Below are positions 48,650 through 62,275 of a stretch of 64,000 nt of DNA, piece by piece (position 1 is the first letter of the stretch; the number at the start of each line of letters is the position of its first letter). The translations under genes and the position numbers were made by a program. The stretch lies in the NCBI GenBank assembly GCA_051453625.1, contig JBOZIK010000001.1:261049695-261113694 (forward strand), written 5' to 3'. A model generated the notes under the pieces. The model saw nothing but the letters and a program-made list of their open reading frames with translations. It searched no databases and was not told the origin of the DNA. This DNA is from Welwitschia mirabilis (taxonomy: Eukaryota; Gnetophyta; Gnetopsida; Welwitschiales).

Positions 48650-51600
48650 AGCTTATCATTAAGGAATAAGTAGAGGAAATGACAGTGAAGGAATAACTAT
48701 AGGCAATGCTAAAGGTCAAAAGAGAGAATATTTAAATCATTTCTTTAGAGCTCATGGCATTAAAAGATAGCATGAAAATAAAATATGCCAAAATTTATAA
48801 TTTAAAAATATGACTGGAACAAAATAAATAATTAGAACCTAATTATCAATCTCACTTGAAAGCACAAAAAGCCCTTTGAGGAAGTCAACCTCAAAACTCA
48901 AAAATAGCTAAGCTACGTTGGTCTTACTTGGGAAGTATCTCTGCTAAAGAAAATAATATTGTTTAGAAATAATTTAATAAGAACAAGGAATCTTAGGGCT
49001 CTTATGATCTCACCTTTCCTTATTATTTAATTGACTACATGCCTTTTCCACAAATATCTGTTCATAAGTTAATACTAAATAAGCAATTATTAAAAAGACT
49101 AATCCAATACTAGAAATGATTTTTTTAGCTTTTAAAAGATCATGGTTGGTACTACTTGAGATCATGATAAAATAATAGTCTCATCACTAAAGAAGCTTAA
49201 TAAAAAGAGAGTTGCATTCTTGACATAGAAGCTTTAACTGTCAATGTTAGTACCCTGCTACTAGAAGATTTATAGGATATCTAAGATGAAATCAAGAATG
49301 CCAATACTCATATTCATGAAGCTATCATATAGGCCTAATAAAATTTATAGTATTTTAGATAGACCACCTTCAATAAATCTAAAATAGATGAATTAATTTT
49401 TCTTAATCGATTATATTAATTTTCTTTAATAGACTAAACAGCCATGTGAACTATCATACCTCTAAGTAGTTACACAACTATCAAAAATTTCATAACTAAT
49501 TTTATCTATTATTACTATGTGTTTCAATAAAATAGAAAGACAAACATTTAAAAATTAAAAAAAATCTTAATTTAGAGATCTTTTCCTTTCTAAATAATTT
49601 AATGAAGTTCTATGCAAATTTTTGGGTAATAGTTCTTACTAATAAAATGTCATTATAGAAGTTATATAAGTTTTTAAAATATGATTTGTAAACTACTACT
49701 TAGATTATTTGGATTATTGGCTATATTACATTTCATGATCTTTTATTACTTGTGCTATAATTAACATTATTAAACAAATCAAAAACTTTGTTTATCATAT
49801 GTATTTACATCTAAGACTCATTGAAATTAAATCTAAATGAATTTTATGTTTATTTGGATTAATTTGCTTCATGGAAGTTTAATAGTTTAAGATCCCTTCA
49901 TTATTGCTTTAAGTAAAATAAATTGTTTAAATTACTATAAGTTATTTAATATAGCTAGTTATAGCCATCTATAATTCATTAATCCTAATCATTAGTTCTT
50001 TTAAGCTATTAGAAAAGTTATCCATACTAAAGGTTCTAATCTATAAGATCAATGTTATTAACCTTTGAATAGTGATTATTATTGATTATAGAATGGTGTA
50101 AATATAAGAGAAAAAAATCTATGAACTAACATTTTTGATGTAAGAAGAAGGGTTTTTTTTTTTCTTGATGCATGTATTCTATCTCTTTAAATCCTCAACC
50201 GATGTGAAAGAATAGACATTGAAGTTTATAAATATCTTCAATTATAAAGATATTTTTAATTCTATAATTCAAATTATTACCTATAACACATAGAGCTAGT
50301 TAAATCATTTTATTCGTTAAATAACACCTTTGACATCAATGTATTAAAGAAGAAAAAGGATCATAGCTGATCCTCCTTAATTCTAGAAAATTGCCCTTTA
50401 AATTTTTAAACCTTTAATCCTATTCCTAAGAGTGTAAAGATTTGCTTACTAAACTATTATACCAAATCAAGTTTATTATTTTAAAATGTTTTATGAAGAA
50501 TTTTGAAAGCTCAATTCAGATCTTAAGAACTACTTATGAAGATGTCCTATATATAATTTTTATTCTTTTACTGAAATAAGAAGCTGAATATTGATTATTT
50601 AACACTCTAAGTAGGAGTATTTCCTCTTGGAATAAATTTAAATCTCTTTTTTTGAATGAATATGATAAAAAATAGAATTTGCAAGATTTACCAATTTCAT
50701 TATTCACTCTTAGATATAACCCTAAAGAATATTTGAAAATTCACAATGACACATTTCTTAGATAATTTAATCTCATAGATAATAACTTAAAATCTAATAA
50801 TTAAGATATTAAATTATATACTTAAATTCATTAGTCTTAGAGCTTTTAGTTTGTATGAGAAAAGATAATTTAGTGATTTCCTTAATAAATGCAATGAAAT
50901 TTACCTTAAGGACTTATACTTAGATATACCCCTTTAAAGATTTATTAACCTTTTCTATCATTTTATAAGAATTCATATTGGATACTAAATGAAACATTAA
51001 GACTTTATCTTTAATATGATATATTTCCTCTTCATCTTTTAATATGAAAAAACTCACAATTACTTAAGAATATATCAAGCCAATTGTGACAATTTGATAT
51101 TAATGAGAAAGATCAGTCTATTAAGAAGACTAGACTAAAGTTTGTTAAGAAATAAGTCAACATGAATACTAAAGCTATTATTTTTAAAAAATATTCCATA
51201 AAAAAATATTTTTAAAAATAAAATGATTATACTTTTTTTAACTTAGTTTAGATTACAAATTAGATGATAACTTATTAGAAAGGGAAAATTTTGACTCATT
51301 TATCTCTAAACTTCATTATTTAAACTATGGTTTGTTTAATACTAAAAGTAAATTAGGTTTTGATTCTAATGATTATGAAAGGTTTTTAAACCCATAAACA
51401 TCCAAGTGTAATGCTAATAACTTTGAACTTAGATCATAAGCTAAGGAGTTAGTTACATACTTCACCCCATCTAATATTATTACACTAATAAGTATTCCTA
51501 AGAAACTTTTTCAAAATTAAAAGGAATGCTACATAAAATATTAGATTAATGCCTCAAGATAAGATTAAATATAATCCAATAAATAGATATAGTGAATAAG

Positions 51601-51900
51601 TGATATCTCATCTCAATAGAAAATCTAATTTATATCCTACAACATCTTATATACTAGATGGAAGACATAAATATAATAATGTAAAAGATCTAAAAAGAGT
51701 TATGATTAATGTTAGTTTTCATCAGTTATTCAATATGATGAGTCACATATGAATTAGATAGAAATTAAATCATTTCTAGCTTAACAGATGGATTTCATCT
51801 AATTGACATTATTAAAGGAAAATATTTCCTTTCATAATTATATGCTTGATACTAGAGTTGTGGCAACCCTTATGCCCTTTTTAGTTATTTATAAAATAGG
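48650..51900 (+). pseudogene. Upstream part of a plus-strand gypsy polyprotein, heavily decayed
   Basis: Decayed coding-like sequence without a firm motif. Gln/Lys-rich frames lie near 48660-48920. A HLNRKSNLYPT-like block (about 51620-51652) is followed by LKRVMINVSF. The latter recalls the linker seen before the protease in Tat/Ogre-type elements. It precedes protease-like and RT sequence on the same strand, which is why I assign it here. No domain call is safe. Confidence 0.45.
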
Positions 51901-51939
51901 ATTAGATTTATAAAAGTCCTCATATAAGGTAAAATAAAT

Positions 51940-52400
51940 TGATAAATATAAATTTTATAGTATTAATTAGATTAAGAATGTTGCCTTGGCAATAGAAAAA
52001 GATTCTAGAATTTTTGGCACAGTGAATATTTAAGTAGTTGATGTTCTAGCTATTTATAGTCTACTTTTGAGTAGGAACTTGATGAAGTTACTTAATGGAT
52101 ATTTAGCTATAGATCTTTCACATATGTAGCTCTCTTACATCAAAAGCCAAATGAGATATTAATATGTTATGAACCATTAATAAAAAACCACATTACATTT
52201 GATAGTATAAACTTGGGAGCTAAATTAATTAACTTATTCAAGTCCATTTCTAATTCTACCCTTTATGACGTATGAACATTACATCTTGATAAAGCTTGGT
52301 CATAGTAACATTATAGTGTTAGGATTTACTTGAGATAAAATATATTAGATATTTTCCTATGCTTATCATTCCAATTTTTTATTTATAGTAATATAGATAA
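51940..52400 (+). pseudogene. Possible protease region of the plus-strand Tat-like gypsy
   Basis: VNIQVVDV, then AIYSLLLSRNLMKL near 52030-52085, fits the FxVxDI-x-YxLLLGRPW block at the end of the protease in Tat-like elements, with Gly lost. The catalytic motif was not located. Confidence 0.45.
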
Positions 52401-53079
52401 ATATGAATCTCTATGTCATGGCCTTAAGTTTACACTTTCTAAAGTAATAAAGATCTTTAGATCTTTGGAAACTCACAACTAGATATTAGACAACTCAAAG
52501 GAAAATATATGACTAATAATAAGCTATTAAGTTCTTATTGTTCTATTATCAAATAACTCTCAGATAAATGCTTATCCTTTAATCTTAAAATAATACCAAG
52601 AAGATAAAACCATAAGGATTATGATTTCAGTTAGTTAGCATCTTCANNNNNNNNNNATTCTTACCTTATAGTATTTTTAGAATAAGTACATGAATCATTA
52701 ATTCTAGATGATATATTTCATTTGCAAGCTTTAGATTTAGAATATTAAATATAATAGTTCTATAATAACTTAGATGTATTTAAAGGTCAATAGTTGGAAA
52801 ACTTAGGTTATAGTCAGATTAATCTTTTAAATGATATCTCAACATCCTCAAATTCAAATATAATTCCAAGATAAGTATTAGATCTTGGGTATGTTTTTTT
52901 TCAAAAATATTAAAACGTTCTTTAGACATTTAATAACAAATTTCTACCACTATGATTAAGGTTAATTTATCATACGACTTACAAGAACAAAAAGAAATTA
53001 ATATTAGCAATTCTATATCTTTAATATTTTAAGGCTATTTGATTAAATTATTATAAGAATATATAGATGTATTTATCTA

Positions 53080-53417
53080 AAAATGTACGGATCTTAAAAC
53101 CTTTAATCCCAAAATCATGACTCATAAGATTTTTGTTAAGCTAGGGCTTAAACCATTTAATCAAAAGTTAAGATATATTAATCCTAAGATGGAACTTATT
53201 ATGCATGAATAACAAAAAAATTCTTATCTAATCTAGCATAATATATCTTATTATGTATAGCACATCATTAGCAAATCTCTTCCTAGTATGTGAAAAGACT
53301 AGTAATCAATTTTAGGAATTAAAATCAATCCTCCATTATAGATAAATATGAATTACCTAGAATTGATGAAATTATTCAAAGGATTTTATTTTTTATTTTT
53401 GACATTTTTTTTTTTTT

Positions 53418-53458
<41 letters not shown>

Positions 53459-53760
53459 TTGATTTTTAGGATATAACTAGACATTAATATAAAATGTGGA
53501 CTAAATAAAACCTACTATTATTACTAAGTGAGGGATATTCACCTACACTAGAGTGGCTTTTAAAAGAGTCATGGATAAAGCTTTTTAAGCTATCTAAATT
53601 ACTTTATAATGATTTATTTAAATGATATGACTATACATTCAAAAAAAGAATACCAATAATGTTTTACATCTTAAAATAGTTTTTAACAACTATAGAGATT
53701 TGGGAATAGATCATAATCTAGAAAAGAGTGTATTTGCCTATAGTTAGGTATGGTACTTAC
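53080..53760 (+). pseudogene. Gypsy reverse transcriptase (Tat-like)
   Basis: IMTHKIFVKLGLKPFNQKLR at about 53113-53172 is the pre-RT block (IxHRLxLKPGxKPVxQKxR), followed by NPKMELIM. A TA microsatellite and loss of sequence interrupt the middle (53400-53460). After it a VAFKRVMDKAFQ-like block leads to MTIHSKK-like sequence (about 53617-53650), the position of the YxDD box, which is decayed. LGIDHNLEKSVFAYS at about 53702-53746 fits the GIxLNPKKCxFAV block. Confidence 0.8.
53421..53455. repeat. TA dinucleotide microsatellite inside RT
   Basis: An uninterrupted ta run following a T run; it expanded within the pseudogene. Confidence 0.95.
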
Positions 53761-54340
53761 ATATTACATTTTCATATTTGGAGTAATCATAAATCCATCT
53801 AGAATTAAAGAAATTTTCAAACTCAAGGAAAGCTTTAAGATCTTAAAAAAAATTATTAAGAAATTATAGTTGAATTTACCAAAGTAAGTAAATATTTATA
53901 AAATATGCTTAAAAAAAATTAAGAAGTTAAGAAAACTCAAGAAGCATATGCCACCTTCATATCAATCATCAAATCTATTTCTCAAGCTCATAACTTTACC
54001 AAAGTTTTTTTTTTATAATATTCTTTTACCTTCCATGATTTATTTACATCAGTGCTTATATAAAAAGAAGGACAAGAAGACCTTTCTATCTAATTTTTTA
54101 ATACAATTATTAAAGAAGCATAGTTGAAATATACTCAATTAGAGAAACATTATTATGCCTTTTGTTGTAGTGCATATTTATGCAAACATTATGCTTTTAT
54201 AAGGATCCTGTTATTCACAAAATAAATATAGATTTTTCATAATACAACAACTAATATAGATGATAGTGGACCCAAATGAATATTCTCATTAAAGGTACAT
54301 GCTATAAGAGTGAGAATTGATTTCAAGATAAAACACTTAC
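53761..54340 (+). pseudogene. Gypsy RNase H (Tat-like)
   Basis: After the thumb region (a KEEVKKTQEAYATF-like stretch near 53920-53960), an AWLKYTQLEKHYYAF-like frame (about 54118-54162) matches the ELKYxxxEKxAYAL block of Tat RNase H. Integrase is not found downstream within the window, so the element is truncated near 54340. Confidence 0.7.
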
Positions 54341-55930
54341 ATATCTTTAATAGTAGAAATAAAATGCAATGTAGAAAATGACAATGCAAATACACTTATG
54401 CAAAGTTAATTTAGGAAAGAAAAGATAATGCACCTAAACTAATAATGCTCAATCTTGATAACCATTACCATCATAATGTATATCACTAAAACAATTGTCA
54501 TAGAATCAGAAGCAATATAAACTATAAGGGATAAGTACACAATAAGCATTAAAAAATAGAAAAGAGTTATTAGATTAGTTTTGAATCAACATTCATGTTA
54601 CAAAGTGACCACACCTCAATGGAGAAATCACAACCCAATACCAAGGAAGATGTCCCTCTATAACTATGATGGATGGACCTCCGATCTTCCAATTACCTAT
54701 CATAAGAATTTTCGTATGAGTGAAAACAAATACAAGTCAAGGTCGAGGTCGATACTTATTACCAAAAATAAATTCAAAAAAAAACAAAACAAATAGGTAT
54801 GGACACAATCCTAACAACTATGCAAGAAACATAGAGATAAATGGCTAAAGTTAAGTGAAGTTCAATGAAGCATTATTTTAGATGTTGTCTTATTGGTGAT
54901 ACAAATGATCCAGGAGATTATGCAATCTCATAAGAATTCCATATCATCTGCTAAATTAATTCTAATAAACATCTTTATTGGATTAAATGTTCTATCATCT
55001 GTATTGTCATCCAAATAATGAGGTGGATATTAGTCTTTTTACATGTGTCCATGTGCTACATCAGCCTTAATATTTGTAGGAATTTTACTTCAAGATAGGA
55101 AATATGATAAACTACTTTAAATTATACAAAATTTCATGAAGATTGCATGTCTTTATATCTTTCATCTCAACTCTCAAATATCGTAGAAATCTAGCATCAA
55201 ATTGTCTAGTATCTTGTAAACTACTAATAATACCCTATTAAATACATGTAAGTTGGTAGTGCAACATAATCTTCCACTTAGGCTTATCAAGCCTTGATAA
55301 ACTCAAGTGGTTAACAATGTTTATGAACCAACTTATCCAATAATAAAAACAACTAAGATTTTGAAAAATTATCTCAAAAGGAATTTCAGAAATCTCAAAG
55401 ATTAGATTGAATTGCATAAAACAGAAAACTAAATGTTTCACGTATTTGAGTTACTAGTCATACCATCGTTTAAGTTATTGTCTAAATGATAGAGGAAACA
55501 ATAGGCTAAAAAATTACTCTTGAAAAATAAAACCTATAATAGAAATTTTTATATAGGTAATTAATAAATACACTAATAATTAAAATCCTCCCACTAAAAT
55601 GTATAGTAAATAAGTAAAGTGATCACAATAAATATAATCAATCCTTTTGTGAAATACGAAAAGAAAGATAACCATAAAAATCAAAAGTGCAGTATGCTAA
55701 AAACTCAAAATAGTAATGTGTATATATATAATTATGAGTTTCAAGTACAAAAATGTATAAAGAGGAAGATATAAAATATGAAAAAAATCACTTCCCCTGA
55801 TGTCACATAATAAACTTTGTATGAGAAGCAGGATCAAGTGCAAGAGGAGAAGACAAAGGATGCTTAGGGTCAGTAGGAAAATAAAGATATAATGATGTAG
55901 AAATGGAGCAAACCATCTTTTCTTCCTATA
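54341..55930. other. Unassigned region with short open frames
   Basis: A 71-codon plus-strand open frame (54581-54796; MNQHSCYKVTTPQWRNHNPI...) ends in a Lys/Arg-rich run. Minus-strand open frames lie at 55238-55441 and 55697-55933. None has a recognised motif. A word near 55015-55050 (catccaaataatgaggtgga) resembles one at 57817 (catctggataatggggtgga). Confidence 0.4.
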
Positions 55931-57010
55931 CACAGAATACCTTTAGGAGGTTAACTATCACACTCTGCTCTATGAATATGACACTCTGATATACATCAAC
56001 TATATACTCGTTAGAGTGCTAGACTCTCCTCTCAATAGTCTTGATTCTCTGATGAAGAATCTGAATACCTTAATAAATGAAATCCCCAATGATCTCAATG
56101 ATCTCTACTAGAAGGGCCGAGGTCTTCTCCAATATAACTCTAATTATAGGTCTCTAAACTTGAGGTCTCTCTACCTCTACTGGTATTTGTATGTCTATGC
56201 CTTGAAGATAGTAAGTAGAAGTATAAATGTGTGTAAGGCACTACTCGTCCATGGACTCTCGTATTCCAAATTATCAAAACATGATTGAGATGAGGCATGA
56301 ATGCCCTAGAGTCTGTAGCTATTGTACCTCAATCATATACATAAGTCTCCTTCATTTAAAAGTTAGTAAATACATCTTCTTATCCTGTCTAAATGCTGTT
56401 AATATCTACAAGTATGTGACCATGGTGTGGCTATCATAAAATAATGGGTTGATTTAATGGATCAGTTCTTTTTGTAATACTCTATAAGCAAGAGTTAACT
56501 GTATAAAAAGAGCACCCGACCTATCCAATGTCAAGTTTGTTAGAATGTCTAGTGCTATGCCATATGTATGATACTTCTTTGTACCACCAAAAAAATGAAT
56601 GTGTAAACTCCTAGCATTACCTAGACCTATAACTACTGTAATGTGATTTGAAAGCACTATGATCTCATGGTATCGTGTTAATGCTACAATCATATCCATG
56701 AGGTGACCATGAGAATTAGGTCATTGCTCTATATGCATTATGTTTAAAATTCTCTAGTCTTTGATATGTAATATATCCTATGTGCATCCAAGATCCATTG
56801 GAGTTGTAAATCAGAGAGCCTCTGATCAACCTCTAGCTCTAATCTACTCATAAAATCTTTGAATTATCTCTAGACATAAATGGTGGTGGTCTAGATCATA
56901 AGTAAATATCCATGTCGAGGTGTGGAATGCAAGAGTTTCACACACTCAACCTCTGGAACCACTAATAAGCCTGCCTCTTACTCTATGGCTTTAGCCTCAA
57001 CATTAGCCTA
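55931..57010 (-). pseudogene. Unknown minus-strand protein-coding remnant
   Basis: The 81-codon open frame 56699-56454 contains NARSLHIHFFGGTKKY, ALDILTNLTLDRSGALFIQL and LAYRVLQKELIH. After the stop the sense seems to continue (MVTYL near 56410, a Tyr/Arg-rich part near 56250) into QGIDIQIPVEVERPQV at about 56200-56153 and IEIIGDF and IKTIERRV blocks near 56100-56030. Upstream, MSRLELEVDQRLSDLQLQ is open at about 56858-56805. Composition is that of a real soluble protein of at least 300 residues. I cannot name it. It may be gag or an extra ORF of a minus-strand retroelement. Confidence 0.5.
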
Positions 57011-58792
57011 TCTAACTGTATGCGTATGGAGCCTACTTAGTCAAAAATACATAAAAAATTACTTGAAATCTAATAGACAAAGCTAAATATGTTGCATGGA
57101 TGCTCAAAAATGATCTAAAAAATCGTTGAAAAAATGTAAAAATTTAAAAAAATACATCCTTCCTTTCATCCCCTAAAGGCATCAATAATTCCCTATTGCC
57201 TAGGCGTGAAAGAAAATTTTTAAATGCACAAAAAATAGAAAAATAGTTTTTAAGTGCATCCTACATAAGCTAAAAATTCAAAGTTCTCAAATGAAAAATC
57301 TATTCTAGTAGAATTTTACAACACATTCAACTAATCATTTTACCTTAAAGAACCACTAAATTTTGATGAACAGTTTGCAAGCAATCAAACATAAAAGATA
57401 AAAACCTAAATTTTTCTTATAAAACACACAATTGATCATAACTTTTAAAATATGCAGTAAGAATAAGATTCATAAGTTTCAAATTAAAGAGCTCAAAAAC
57501 CTAATTAACATACATTAAAACTATGCATCATAAAGCTAAAAAATAGAAGAAAAATTGAAAAAGACAAGGAAGAGAAAAAAACAAACCTCATTTTAATCTA
57601 GGAGAAAATCTAATAGGGACAAGTTCTAGTGTGATGGAAGGGAGTAGGGGGATTATCATCTCTTGAAGAGATGGATGAAAATGATGATGAAATGAAGTAA
57701 AAACAAGGAAGAAAAAGTTTGACCATAGTTTTATCACACTGTCATTTGGTTGTTTCATTGAGATGACAACCTTATAACAACTCTTAAAAAAATAGACTAT
57801 CGTCCTCTTGTATCATCTGGATAATGGGGTGGATGATGGAACTTTGAAAAAGTTTACAAAAAATAAATATATCAATCAAGAAAGTTAGGCTTAGATATTA
57901 TCATGAAGGTATAATAATTGATCAAAATGCTTGGGAAAACATGGAATGGTGAAAAATCATGCTAAATTAGGATCAAGTGGAAAACTTAGAAAAACCAAAT
58001 GAAAAATATAGCTTAGAAAAACATACTAACTAGGTTGAAACTTGATAATGAAGACTAAATAAATGTGCCTGAACTAAAAAAAGAAACTAAGCATAGAACT
58101 CCAAAAAATACAAGAAATCTCATGAAACATAAAAGATTTTCTATTTAATTCTAATGTTAAAAGAAAATGGTATGTTATGAATTGATAACAAGAAAAATAC
58201 TAAATGATAACATTCTATGTAGAATGAGAAAATGAAGAAATGACTTTCAAATAACAAATTGAAAAATAAAAGAAAAGTGGAATGAAAATTGACAAACAAA
58301 ACATGAAATTTTGCTTACATATCCTAAATTCTAACCTAGCAAAGCCCCATAGAAGACATCATGAAGTTACTTGAGTAAAAATACATGAAAAAAATGTATA
58401 AAATCTATAAAGTTTCACTCGAAAAGTTATTGATTATGATTGATACCAAAAATTCAAGTGCTTAGAACAATGAATGATAAGAACAAATGCTATTAAAAAA
58501 TGAACTCACTTGCTCACACCTCAAAATACACCTGAATTCTCAAAAGTAAAAGGATCATATGGGAATAGTAGGAGTCTAAAAAATAACCAATACCTCTGAT
58601 GATATTAGGAACACCACTGATCCCATAGCCTCAAAGTTTATTATATACTTTCCATGATAAGGGAAGTGCAACCATAGTCAAAGAAGTAAGGACCCATGAA
58701 GCATGGCCAACTAAACCCCTAGTGGAGTTCCCATAGCTATCAACATTGCTAAAGGTTTCCTTGAGAACTATTGACCCCCTTTTGATAGGATC
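57011..58792 (-). other. AT-rich stretch, possibly leader or LTR of the minus-strand unknown element
   Basis: On the minus strand a pyrimidine-rich part (about 57600-57545, ctcttccttgtctttttc) and long T/A-rich sequence precede the coding remnant, as in a 5' leader. From 57840 to 58790 I see nothing recognisable. A 27-bp N run ends it (58793-58819). Confidence 0.4.
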
Positions 58793-58819
58793 NNNNNNNN
58801 NNNNNNNNNNNNNNNNNNN

Positions 58820-58820
58820 C

Positions 58821-58892
<72 letters not shown>
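58820..58892. repeat. Compound CT/CA microsatellite
   Basis: About 24 bp of ct repeats passing into about 49 bp of ca repeats, next to an N gap that probably hides more of the array. Confidence 0.95.
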
Positions 58893-58896
<4 letters not shown>

Positions 58897-59239
58897 TTTT
58901 TTCCAAATAATTCTCACATGATTACATACTCAAAAAAACTAAGATGAATAATTGAGATGAAAGATAGAAAATAACACTCCTAAATAACCAAAGATCTTAT
59001 ACCATTGAAAAAAAGATAGGAGAACTAAGGCATCTTCCTTTAAAGTAAAGTTCATAGAAATGGGAATGTCTAAATATTAGGTGAATCCAATCTTATCGCT
59101 ATAAAATGCCTAAGTACAAATACTAGTCATGAAAACTTTATAAAACAACACATAAGTTAAGTTTAAAAGATGATCCAGTGATATCATAACATCCACCAAA
59201 TAAATAGGCTAAGAAAGAATTCATATAATGATAGGGTGA

Positions 59240-60480
59240 AAGTCCTCCTCATTGAGGGGGACCTCCAAAACAAGTACTTCTATTGTGTTCAAGATTGCAT
59301 CAAAAGATTTTTCATGTATTTTTAACCTTTGTCCATTAACTTTCTTAACCTCTTTAGTCTCTAAGAAAAAAATCTCAATAGAGCCATTATAATACATTCT
59401 CTTTATAAGTTAAGGACCTAACCATTTATAGGTTAACTTATTATTTAAAGGATGTACTTTATTATTGTATAAAACTATAAGTTAACTAGGTTTAAACTTC
59501 TTGTGAAGTAACTTTCTATCATATTTGGAGTTATCTTGGACTTTGTGAATTAATTAATGATGTATAGCATAAGGATGTTTTTTGTCAAGTTGATCTACTT
59601 GGGCTAATCTATCTTTAAGATTCTCATGAATATCTATAAGGTTACATTAATAAGAATAATGATACAAGTTATAACATACATCAATATGTAAAACATAAAC
59701 TTTTCCATACACAAGTTTATAAGGTTAAAAACCAAGAGAATTATGTCAAGTAGTATGGTAAGCCTAAAGAACATCATTAAGATTAGAATCCTAAGAGTTC
59801 TTATTAACAAAGAAAAATTTTTATAACATTTTTTTAATTTTTCTATTTTCATTTTTAGCTTGACTATTAGTTTATGGATGATAAGAATAAGCTATTTTAT
59901 GTTCTATACCAATGAACAGAAAAAGTTTTCTAGAAATTTGATTTATAAAATGATTTTCTTGATCACTAATAATAATCCTAAGAAAATCAAATAATTGAAA
60001 NNNNNNNNNNNNNNNNAAAGTACAAAAAATTTGGGCATCATTTAAAAAAGTAGGAATAGCTTTAATCCATTTCGTAACATAATCTAAAACCACTAAAATG
60101 TAATTCTTATCATTAGAAGACGGGTAAATAGGGCTTATAAAATTGATTCCCTAATAATCAAAAGATTCACATTCAAAAATTGATCTAAGGAACATCTGTA
60201 GACCACAAATAAGGATACCATAATGCTAATAAGGATTACACTTTATTACAAAATTAAAATAATCCTAAAAAAGAGTAGGCCAATAAAAATTAGAGTAAAG
60301 AATTTTCATAGTTGTTTTCTATACACTAAAATGATCTCCACAAATATCACAATGATAAATATGAAAGATATCATATTTTTCCTAATCAAGCACATATTAT
60401 CGCATAATTTGGTCTTTACAACTATGATAAAGATGTGGCTCTATCCATTTATAGTCACCTATTCCATGGAGAAAGGATTT
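59240..60480 (-). pseudogene. Athila-like integrase, copy 1
   Basis: Minus strand. INFISPIYPSSNDKNYILVV leads to DYVTKWIKAIPTF (about 60085-60047), the core with the first catalytic Asp. LRIIISDQENHF (about 59980-59945) holds the second Asp. A KIAYSYHP block follows near 59890. The end block is a LINLCMEKFMFYI-like frame (about 59720-59680), matching RLVYGKxCHLPVE. The C-terminal part near 59560-59270 ends with VNGQRLK (about 59335-59315), as in Athila. A 16-bp N run at 60001-60016 and several frame changes interrupt. The plus-strand open stretch 60223-60645 is a shadow. Confidence 0.9.
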
Positions 60481-60582
60481 TCATTAATTATAAGTCCAAT
60501 GTTATGGCATTTTCATGGTTTCAAGGTAATTAATAATATCAGCATATCAAAGAGGAGGATGAGTAGAAGATATAGCAAAAAA

Positions 60583-61010
60583 TTATTCATCCAAAATAGA
60601 ATAATCAATTATAAGATCATTAGAAGGAGAAGAAAGAAAAGATAAATGATCAGTAATACTACTATGCTTTCCTACTTTATTAATGATGGTAAAATTAAAT
60701 TCTTGCATGAAGACGATCCATCTAATTAATCTAGCACTCAAACCTTTCTTAGTCATAAGGTATCTAATCATAGCATGATCAGTGTAAACTTTTATGTAAA
60801 AGCATAAAAGATAATGTCTAAGAATACTAAGGCAAAAGATAATTGCTAATATTTTTTTCTCTGTAGTAGTATAATTCATTTGAGTTCTACATAGAGTTTT
60901 ACTATTATAAGATATAACTTTAAAATCATTTTGATACTTTTAATAAAGCACCCCTCTCACAACAAAATTACTAGCATCACATAATAATTTAAATTCCTTT
61001 TTCCGATCGG
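60583..61010 (-). pseudogene. Athila-like RNase H, copy 1
   Basis: Open for 98 codons (60879-60583): NYTTTEKKILAIIF, VYTDHAMIRYLM, RLIRWIVFMQEFNFTI and a DHLSFL end. These are the conserved RNase H blocks of Ty3 elements, with the catalytic Asp of TDH kept. The upstream CDASNFVVRGVL block (about 60985-60950) includes the catalytic DAS. It is better preserved than most pol remnants here. Confidence 0.92.
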
Positions 61011-61079
61011 GTCATATTACAATAGGAGCATAAGAAAGTTTACATTTAATTTACTGAAATCAAGATAATAAAATTCATT

Positions 61080-61760
61080 TTAATCAAATTTAGCTTTTTT
61101 TCTAGTAATGAATGAAGGGATTTATAAATTTTTGCATAGCCCTGAATGATACCAACATTTTTAGGCTCCATCCTAATCATGTTTTTCAAAATACAATTAC
61201 CTAAAAAAAATTTCACTCTTAACTAAAAATAAACGTTTTTCCCAACTCAAATGTAGGCCATTAGAAATGCATCTATCAAGGACTTTCTCTAATCATTATA
61301 AAATTTGATTAAAACTTTCAACATAAATATAGAAATCATCCATAAAAAAATTTATTGAATCCTTTAAAATATTATGGAAAAAAATACCCATCATTACATG
61401 TTAAAAAATATCAGGAGCATTGCAAATTTCAAAAGGCATGTGTCTAAAAGAGAAAGTACCAAAAGATGAAGTAAAATTAGTTTAAGTTTGATCCTCACTA
61501 GTAATACAAACCTAATTGTAACCATTATATCCATTAAGAAAATAATAAAAAGTATATCCTTGAATTTTATTAAGTATCTTGTTAAGAAAAGATAAAGAAC
61601 AATGGTATTTTTTGGTTACTTCATTTAATTTTTTGAAATAAATGAATGTCCTCCATTTTGCATCTTTATTAAGTATTACCACTAAAGGACTAACCCACTC
61701 ACTATTAGGTATGGCATAAATGATTTCAGCATTCATTAACTTAATGATTTTATCTTTTAC
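61080..61760 (-). pseudogene. Athila-like reverse transcriptase, copy 1
   Basis: The open part 61736-61512 reads SEWVSPLVVILNKD, then WRTFIYFKKLNEVTKKYHCS (the WRVCIDYRKLN block) and YYFLNGYNGYN (FLDGYSGYNQ, with Asp changed to Asn). Downstream, HMPFEICNAPDIF lies at about 61442-61404. The catalytic FMDDFYIYV box is intact at about 61346-61320. Stops lie between. The order RT, RNase H, integrase runs leftward on the minus strand. Confidence 0.92.
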
Positions 61761-62275
61761 AAGTTGCTTGAGGGCTAGATTAAGTCTATGTTAGGGTAGC
61801 CTAACAAGTTTTGCATTATCCTCAAGGTAGATTTTATATTAAAAACTTAAGGTAGGAATGGCTACTAAATCTTAATGGGATCAAGCAAATGCATTTACCT
61901 TAGATTATAAAAGTGAGATTAAGCTTGACTATTATTAAAGGGAAAAATTTTTATTGATTATTAAAGTTTTGTTCTAATCATTACACAAAAAAGTACACTT
62001 CAATCCACTAGGTAAAGGCTTTAGATCCAAATTTATATTTAGATTTTTATTTCTATTAAACTTTCATGAAAATTCACTATTGTCTTAGTCTAATGTTGGA
62101 ACATCAGTAGAGGATGATCATCCTTAAAATAAGAAATCTTAATTTTTCTTAGATCTCGGACTTTGACACAGTTGATAGATTCAGTATTTATACTCTTTAA
62201 ATTAAAATAATCAATTGATAAATGGTTAAAATCAATTTGATCATCATTAAATGCTTTCAAGTTGTCTACTTTAAG
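61761..62275 (-). other. Protease-RT spacer of copy 1
   Basis: Decayed linker sequence with Leu/Glu-rich frames and no catalytic motif, of the length usual between these domains. Confidence 0.5.

Noticed and set aside
48650-54340. Endogenous pararetrovirus (caulimovirus-like) considered for the plus-strand RT region
   Set aside because: The pre-RT and post-RT blocks fit Tat-like gypsy elements, and no movement protein or coat-type zinc finger was seen.
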